A stretch of DNA of 64,000 nucleotides from Sipunculus nudus. Its lineage: Eukaryota > Annelida > Sipuncula > Golfingiida > Sipunculidae. The translations under genes and the position numbers were made by a program. The DNA lies in contig CM049321.1 of NCBI GenBank assembly GCA_026874595.1, positions 13,781,479 through 13,845,478 on the forward strand. Direction: 5' to 3'. This document shows positions 57,801-64,000 of this stretch, in pieces; the stretch's first letter is position 1, and each line of letters starts with the position of its first letter. The notes under the pieces were generated by a model. The model searched no databases. It saw nothing but the letters and a program-made list of their open reading frames with translations, and had not been told where the DNA came from.

Positions 57801-57918
57801 CTTTTGCTCCAACCCTGCTTCATAACACATAAACTCAAAAAAAACTTTTATATAAACTACATAAAATATGCATTGCAATTAGTTATTTTCATTCAGCATT
57901 TATTAACTGTATTATTTT

Positions 57919-58187
57919 CAGGGGCGGATTAAAAGGGGCCCCCTCTTTTATTACCAGAAAAACATGAGAGATAGAAAAATATACGCTTAACAGCGTAAAA
58001 CAGCGCGCCTTATTTTGGTTCTGGTATTGTATATACTTCCCTATGTCTGCGAGAGTTATATATACATAGTCTATATAGACCTACACATCCTGTACACTCG
58101 TCTCTAACACTTGTCTTTTTGAAGAGGTTAGTGACATCCCCCCCCCCCCCTTTTTTTTTTTTTTCTAAGATCCCGTAACCGCCTCTG
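57919..58187. mobile_element. CAGGGGCGGATCC-type MITE, complete copy
   Basis: Left end CAGGGGCGGATTAAAAGGGG, right end CTAAGATCCCGTAACCGCCTCTG (reverse complement CAGAGGCGGTTACGGGATC). Near the right end is a C12-T14 tract (58139-58164). About 270 bp, noncoding. Confidence 0.75.
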
Positions 58188-58551
58188 AACTATATAAATG
58201 AAACACACTTAAACCAGCGGGCAGCGCCCGACAAGTTAAATTAAGTTTAAACACGTTTTTATACTGCATTATGTCATATTGAAATAATGAATATACAGTA
58301 TCATGCAATTAATCTTCAGAGATATATATAATAAATAAAAGTACCGTTCTGAAAATCAACATGCTAAGCTAAGATTAGCACCTGACAGGCGTGGCGATGA
58401 CCCATGTTATATATCTTTATACAGGTACGCCAACAGGTGTTTGAACGAAGCACGCGCGTGGAGTTTTCTCTCCATTTATACCGTCTCCTCTTGCTGCTGC
58501 ATGGGCGACCAAACTCAAGTATATATTAGGGTCTTTTCAAGCCCTTTTGAT

Positions 58552-58554
<3 letters not shown>
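58188..58554. other. unassigned DNA
   Basis: Locally CpG-containing (CACGCGCGTGG at 58450) but no exon recognised. Confidence 0.35.
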
Positions 58555-58593
<39 letters not shown>

Positions 58594-58598
58594 AGAGA

Positions 58599-58638
<40 letters not shown>

Positions 58639-58655
58639 GAGAGAGAGCGAGATAA
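58555..58655. repeat. (TA)n-(GA)n compound microsatellite
   Basis: TA run 58555-58590 followed by GA with GACA interruptions to about 58655. Confidence 0.97.
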
Positions 58656-58990
58656 AGAGAGAGCTCATGGGACGCTGTCCCTGAGCCCATGCAGTTCCGT
58701 GAAGATATAAGCTGTATAAATGACAGGAATAAATAGAAGATAAAACCACACAGAATAGTAAGAAAAGGATTAATAAAAATGAAAATTATAACTTAGTTTC
58801 TCAACAATCTTTCTTTATGTCTCGATTTCTAGTATAATTAAGAAAAGAAACCCTATAACTTAAAAAATATAGAATTATTAATTCTAAAATACACATAGAT
58901 GTGGTAAACTTGCTTTATAATATATACTGAACAACGATACCATTATAAGTCCATATTTTGTAAATCAATGAAAATATTTATCCCCATGCA
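58656..58990. other. unassigned AT-rich DNA
   Basis: Nothing recognisable. Confidence 0.35.
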
Positions 58991-58993
58991 GCA

Positions 58994-59054
<61 letters not shown>
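58991..59054. repeat. (TA)n microsatellite
   Basis: About 60 bp of TA with a single TG interruption at 59019-59020. Confidence 0.97.
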
Positions 59055-59067
59055 ATATATAGATATA

Positions 59068-59345
59068 GTAGTGGTTTACCAATTAATCGATTATATTGAT
59101 AATCGTTTTCTTTTATAATCGATTAATTCGGTTGCATTTTTAATAATCGGTTATAAAAGATTATATATGTACATCCAAAGAAGTCATATTATCCCGAAAA
59201 ATTGTGTTTTTCTTTGGGAGATATAAGAAAGGCTGCATGGGCACAAAACAGCAATCAGCATTAAAAACTAACTTTGTGCAACGAATAGGTGTCAACAACC
59301 AGGCCACCACCTTTGCCTTTCAGCGTGATGTACAACTTCCCACAC
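59068..59345 (-). mobile_element. TAGTGG-ended MITE, partial copy
   Basis: TAGTGGTTTACCAATTAATC, ATTGATAATCGTTTTCTTT and GGTTGCATTTTTAATAATCG match the reverse complement of the right part of 25075-25474, followed by weaker similarity to its interior (TGTGCAACGAA versus TGCGCAGCGAA). Confidence 0.6.
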
Positions 59346-60397
59346 TTTAGACTGAACTTACTCGATCAATATTTTAAGAATTATTTTATATAGAGAGCAT
59401 ATTTCACGGTTATATATATGGTACATAAAATAATCGATATATATTTATTATTCAACTGTTTTATGTCACTTCCTCTGTATAAGTCAGTTATCACGTAAAG
59501 AGCTATGGATAAATCATGGTATCAATGTATAATCATATATTTATATACACGTGTCTTCCATGTTTAATTCATATTCTGCTGTATGTCCTATTTCTGTCAA
59601 CCTCTTGAGTGCACTGCATATACAAATATTACGTTGCATGGCATGCATGGTTATATATTTTCATGTTATCATTCTTATGTAAAAACAAACATGCAAGTGA
59701 CTGGCAGGGGTGTCATCAGTGACCATGCACTGAGGCGTGAGTTCCTCGGCCACGGTTTACCCAACCAAATAAGATGGCCAACCTCGGTTATTCCCAACCA
59801 ATGTACTTTGGTTGAAATCAACCAAAACAAATTTGCTAAATCAGGTAAGAAATTGGAACACATATTAGCTCTTTAAAAAAGATTGCGGCGGCTGAAAGAA
59901 GGGGGAGGGGGGATAGGATTCGCTGCCATGGATCCGCTTCCGATCAGGAACACTTTGTGTGGTGCCAGGCTAACCATTATAGTTAGTGCATGCGTGACCA
60001 GCGATTGGTTGAAATAAACAGTGTTGGACCCAATGCACCACGCAGACCTTGACTAAGAAAATTTGCCATGAATGCTGGAGAAGTGGGCGAAACTCTCCGT
60101 GCACAGAGTCGGATTATATAGTCAGAAGGCACTGTCATATATATAGAGCGGCCGCTTCTATATAAGATTAAAATATTTAAAAATTTGTCCCTAAAGGAGC
60201 GATGCAGAGAAGTATTTAGCATGCAGGTATAAAAAATGTTCTGAATTCTTTACGATCTATATAGAAAATAAATTGAAATCAGCGTTTATGATTTTAGTCG
60301 ATGGCATGGAAATTCGAATATGTATATATATATTTATATGGGTGTGTGTATGTATACCACTGCATGACCGCGGGTACTGAGTCGCATGCAGACTCGT
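59346..60397. other. unassigned DNA upstream of UBE2E
   Basis: Frames at 59583-59876 (plus) and 59983-60222 (minus) have no domain or repeat support. Nothing assigned. Confidence 0.35.
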
Positions 60398-60468
60398 GCT
60401 CTCTCTCTCTCTTTCTTCCTCCCTCCTAATCTCTCTCTCTCTCTCTCTCTGTTTCTCTTTTCCTCTCC

Positions 60469-60515
<47 letters not shown>
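60398..60515. repeat. (CT)n microsatellite
   Basis: About 118 bp of CT with TTTCTTCCTCCC and GTTTCTCTTTTCC interruptions. The 92-codon minus frame here is Arg-Glu repeat from this tract. Confidence 0.97.
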
Positions 60516-60517
<2 letters not shown>

Positions 60518-60972
60518 TAAAATTATCCAAAGCAAGGAAAGTAGAAGCTTTCTGAGATTCTTTCATTGAAAAAACAGTTACTTTATGGTCAGTTTTTACC
60601 TTTATTTTACAAATGCGTATTATTACTAATGATGTTAAAACAGATTGTACATAGATACAAACTTCAGGTTTTGTTCAGTCATTACAGTAACTGCTTCTTT
60701 TTAACTTATTTTGATGCAAATTTATCTTTTATTTTCTTGAGCTGCAAATGTCCGAACAGGTGCTGAACAATATTTGACATTTGCGAACCTTAAAGGGAAT
60801 AAAATGCTAACTTTATGACTTCCGGGCTTTTTTATAATTATATCTTAAAGTTGACACATTATATATTTTGACCTCACTTTGACTTTAACAATAAAGTGAT
60901 TTAATGATGAATGCTTATTATTCATCGACTGGACTGAGGCACTGGACTGGACTGTATATATAGCTCCCTCAG

Positions 60973-60974
<2 letters not shown>
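60516..60974. other. unassigned DNA
   Basis: Includes a TGGACTGGACTGTA short repeat near 60940-60955. Nothing else. Confidence 0.35.
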
Positions 60975-61006
<32 letters not shown>

Positions 61007-61319
61007 GGGTATATATAGGCATATCTGGCTGCCTCTTATTATTAAACTAATATCATTTATATATATATATATATAAATATATATATATATATTTATTTAA
61101 ACTCTGTGTTTATCTCTGGTGTATATGGAAATTTGTGCATATGTTGTGTATAAGTTTTTTTTCTTTCGCTCTCGCTGTATTTTACAGAATTTTTACTTCG
61201 TCAAATTCCCCTCTATATTAAATACGGAGATGATATCGTCTCCTCTCCTAAATACTCTGACAAATCAGAAGATTTTCTCCTTGTTTCTCTCTCTCTCTCT
61301 CTCACTCTCTCTCTCTCAT
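60975..61319. repeat. cluster of (CT)n and (TA)n microsatellites
   Basis: CT run 60975-61004, interrupted TA runs 61059-61091, CT run 61286-61319, with ordinary AT-rich DNA between them. Confidence 0.9.
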
Positions 61320-61645
61320 CTTCTATAATATCCCTCTCTTATTTTCTGCCATGCATTTTGTGTATATAGGGCGAGTATAAAGGTGTTTATAGACTGCAGG
61401 GACGGAGCAGGAATTAGAACAACCCAGTGTTCCATTTATATAGGAGTTAAAAGAAGTTCCTATAAAAAGCATGCACCGAACAGTGTTATCCTACATTTAA
61501 TCGGGTTGTGCAAACGGAAAGACTATATATATTATATATGACTTCGCATAATCATATATATACATGCACTTGAGTACCCATGGCTTCAAGCTGCCTAGCT
61601 CGATCTGAGTACCATGCAGGTATTGGGCAGCAATTTCTGTTTGTA
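61320..61645. other. unassigned DNA
   Basis: Nothing recognisable. Confidence 0.35.
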
Positions 61646-61675
61646 TCTCTCTCTCTCTGTCTCTCTCTCTCTCTG

Positions 61676-61731
<56 letters not shown>

Positions 61732-61859
61732 CAAACTATAAATCACCAACGTTTGCTTTCATTCATAACAGTCACACAGGTATCAATAGTGCTATATCAC
61801 ATAATGTCATGCATGGTAAATGCAAATACCAATATATATGGTATATGAGGTTCTCCCTG

Positions 61860-61898
<39 letters not shown>

Positions 61899-61932
61899 TA
61901 CACACACACGCATATACACATACATACATACA
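61646..61932. repeat. (CT)n and (CA)n microsatellites
   Basis: CT run 61646-61728 (with GTCT and GTAT interruptions), ordinary DNA to 61856, then CT 61857-61882 and CA/TACA 61883-61932. The 109-codon plus frame spanning them is an artefact. Confidence 0.95.
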
Positions 61933-62065
61933 CCACAAACTAAGCTATATTATAACATCTAACTTGAATTCACAGTAGCCACTTTATATTACTGTTTATC
62001 AAATGCTGAGGGAAATTTTAATAGGCCGGTTTTTTATATATATGAGCTATTATTATATGTACAGC

Positions 62066-62070
<5 letters not shown>

Positions 62071-62120
<50 letters not shown>
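62071..62120. repeat. (AT)n microsatellite
   Basis: About 50 bp uninterrupted. Confidence 0.97.
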
Positions 62121-62123
<3 letters not shown>

Positions 62124-62546
62124 ATATGTTGTTTTGTTACACGTGAGCCAGTATTTATCAATCAGGATCGTATCCCGGGTGGGGGGGGGGGGACCTTGCA
62201 CACCCCGAAAATAATGGCTTTAAAAAAGCTTCATTTCAATTATACTATATAACATTTAGTAAATGGAGTGATTATAGAATATATACCTACCGGAAAAATG
62301 ACATGAAGAAAATGATGTTCATGCTAAAGATATATATAGGGGAGATATATTTTGTGGGAATAATAGGTAAAAACAGCTTTGATTTGTTCATATCGGGAAA
62401 ATCTCGGATATTCTCGGAAAAACTCGGAAACATGGTAATTCTGGGAAAATAATGATATAACCCTATAAGAAATGTGATATTTGACCACATAAACTATAAA
62501 AACTGTGCAATTTGACTTATAAGTCTTATATGTATATATATTTATA
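62121..62546. other. AT-rich DNA with poly-G and small CTCGGAAA repeat
   Basis: G12 run at 62180-62191 and a short degenerate repeat (TCGGGAAAATCTCGGATAT, TCTCGGAAAAACTCGGAAAC) around 62393-62447. Confidence 0.5.
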
Positions 62547-62570
62547 TGTGTGTGTGTGTGTGTGTGTGTG
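62547..62570. repeat. (GT)n microsatellite
   Basis: Twelve GT units. Confidence 0.95.
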
Positions 62571-63632
62571 GCCATATCGCTGAATTAACTGCCTGCATGC
62601 ATTACAAATGGCAAGAAAACGTTAATCTTGATTTGCAGATTGGCGTCCATGTTTGAAGGACCAAATGTTGAAAAAAAAATTATCCGTTAGGAAATTTGAT
62701 TTGTTGCTCACATTCTCATATATATAGTTTCTTTCATACACAGGAAGGCAGATTACAAATTATATATATGTAAATCCGCAAGTCACACGTCATATGTACT
62801 TTTCGACATTAACCTTCGGGAGTAAATCCAGTAGGCACCTATTCTATAATCATACCAAGCAAATTACCTGTTATTTTATTATTATACATGCTATAAAAAT
62901 ATTCTTTTGAAAAGCCGTTCATTTTTGTTGTTTCATGGAGTCGTCACCAGAAACGCTCCTTTAAAGAAATCATGGATGCCTCCCTGTTACACCGTATTGA
63001 TCATGTCATAATAAGTATGCATGGCCTGGCGGGCATTCATGAACAGCTGCCCGTAAGTTACGTAAAGGAATGGGACCAAAGCCGCCCGCATCCGCGGCGA
63101 GACGGGATATTATATAATGACACAGACTGGGTACAATGCATGGAATTGCGCTGAATTGCCACTCGCAGTCAATATGTTGCGCGCCATCTTCGAAACTAAC
63201 ATATTTTAATTAAAGGCACATAAACTTTGCAATGTAATATATTTATTATCTCATGCTATATATTAAAGTCATTTCGAGAGTTTCCAAGGACCAAGCAAAA
63301 CCGTCTCGGCACATGGATCTACTATCGCAAAGTCACCTGTTTTATTCGTTAATATGGTTCTCTGTGTGTGCATGTCTAAGTGTAAACACAACCCACATGT
63401 ATCTCTTTACAATTACAAGACATTGCAAAATGGGTTTGCTCATATCCAAGATGGATGAGACCCGTTTAGTGATCCCCAATAACTGGGAATCAGATTTCCT
63501 TCTTAAGGATGGGTCAGGTCCTTTTACTGACCCCGTATATAAATATGTCTAGGGATTACGTGTTTCTACTTGGCACTGGCCCCATCTACATCTATATGTA
63601 CATACATATTGATTAGCAATGGTTATATATAA
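62571..63632. other. unassigned DNA at right side of window
   Basis: Short frames at 62972-63154 and 63253-63552 have no recognised domain. The part 63360-63420 (GTAAACACAACCCACATGTA) faintly resembles the interior of family N elements. Nothing firm. Confidence 0.35.
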
Positions 63633-63796
63633 TGGGGGGGGGGGGGGGGGGGTTAAGGGTTTCAGATTATTTTTTTTGCGGCCTGGACCCCCTCCCGCGT
63701 TTCCGGATGTGATGACCTTAATTGCATGCCCCAGGTTATGTCATTACTCCTCCTTGGTTGGACCCCTCCTTTTCCTAAATCCTGGATCCGCCCCTG
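63633..63796. mobile_element. CAGGGGCGGATCC-type MITE, probable copy with G19 tract
   Basis: The right end AAATCCTGGATCCGCCCCTG (to 63796) is the reverse complement of the CAGGGGCGGATCCAGGATTT-type end. A G19 run (63634-63652) lies near the likely left end, but the outer left terminus is not clear. Confidence 0.55.
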
Positions 63797-63943
63797 CTCG
63801 GGCGAAATATCTCATGTATCACGGCATCAATATAGTGTTATGTTCTCGGACGATAGACGGTCAGTGGCCTAAAAACAATTTTTAATAATAAGGAATAATC
63901 AATAAAAATATGTTTATTGACATAATAATGCATAGAAAAAAAA

Positions 63944-64000
63944 CAGGGGCGGATCCGGATTTTTTTCAGCTAGGGGGGCTAGAATAAGAAAATCTTTCTA
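63944..64000 (+). mobile_element. CAGGGGCGGATCC-type MITE, cut by window end
   Basis: CAGGGGCGGATCCGGATTTT then AGCTAGGGGGGCTAG. Only the first 57 bp are visible. Confidence 0.6.

Noticed and set aside
58537-58749. Ser-Leu and Arg-Glu repeat proteins in several long frames (58441-58749, 60257-60535, 61119-61328, 61614-61943)
   Set aside because: They are translations of TA, GA and CT microsatellites.

Overview
This is eukaryotic, almost certainly metazoan DNA: AT-rich, with no bacterial-style gene packing, many microsatellites and homopolymers, many small DNA transposons, a tRNA-derived SINE family, and spliced coding exons with GT..AG boundaries. The repeat style (an ACGG tetranucleotide run beside a short 'GCTGAC..TCAGCTGAGC'-type end, and CAGGG-ended hAT-like MITEs) is one I associate with molluscs, especially bivalves. 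That assignment rests on memory, not on a search.

The one protein-coding gene I can support is on the minus strand near 55.4-56.7 kb. Two coding exons (55876-56039 and 55378-55428) join in frame. Their product ends in SLKR + IQKELAEITLDPPPNC, the start of the catalytic domain of the UBE2E family of class III ubiquitin-conjugating enzymes (E2). A good acceptor 5 nt upstream of the ATG and a strong donor at 56522 suggest a 5'UTR intron and a noncoding leader exon. I could not find the later UBC-fold exons (active-site Cys, C-terminus). If the gene is intact, positions 1-55377 are mostly or wholly one very long intron of it.

Region by region: (1) 1-55 kb, the presumed intron, is a patchwork of non-autonomous DNA transposons. 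I grouped these by pairwise similarity inside the window into at least eight families, several with terminal inverted repeats (TIRs). There are also foldback elements made of repeated palindromes (11.2-13.1 kb and 52.8-53.2 kb), minisatellites (6.5, 14.4, 24.4-25.0, 37.2 and 41.2 kb) and two tRNA-derived SINE copies (22.9 and 32.4 kb). Several insertions are nested, which allows relative dating: SINE in a hAT-like MITE (32.3-32.9 kb), the same MITE family in a 'TAGTGG' element (31.6-32.2 kb), a 2.6-kb element in another MITE (43.5-46.5 kb), and a three-level nest (49.0-50.7 kb). (2) 55.4-56.7 kb holds the UBE2E 5' exons and probable promoter side. (3) 56.7-64 kb, upstream of the gene, is intergenic or flanking sequence dense in TA, CT/GA, CA and poly-G tracts, with more MITE ends.

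Most open reading frames over 60 codons here are chance frames, many of them inside repeats. No CRISPR, prokaryotic system, functional tRNA or rRNA was seen. The most interesting items are a transposon copy carrying three perfect CRE sites (TGACGTCA) within 48 bp, the 1.9-kb palindromic foldback element, the nested insertions, and the unusual RG-rich UBE2E N-terminus.
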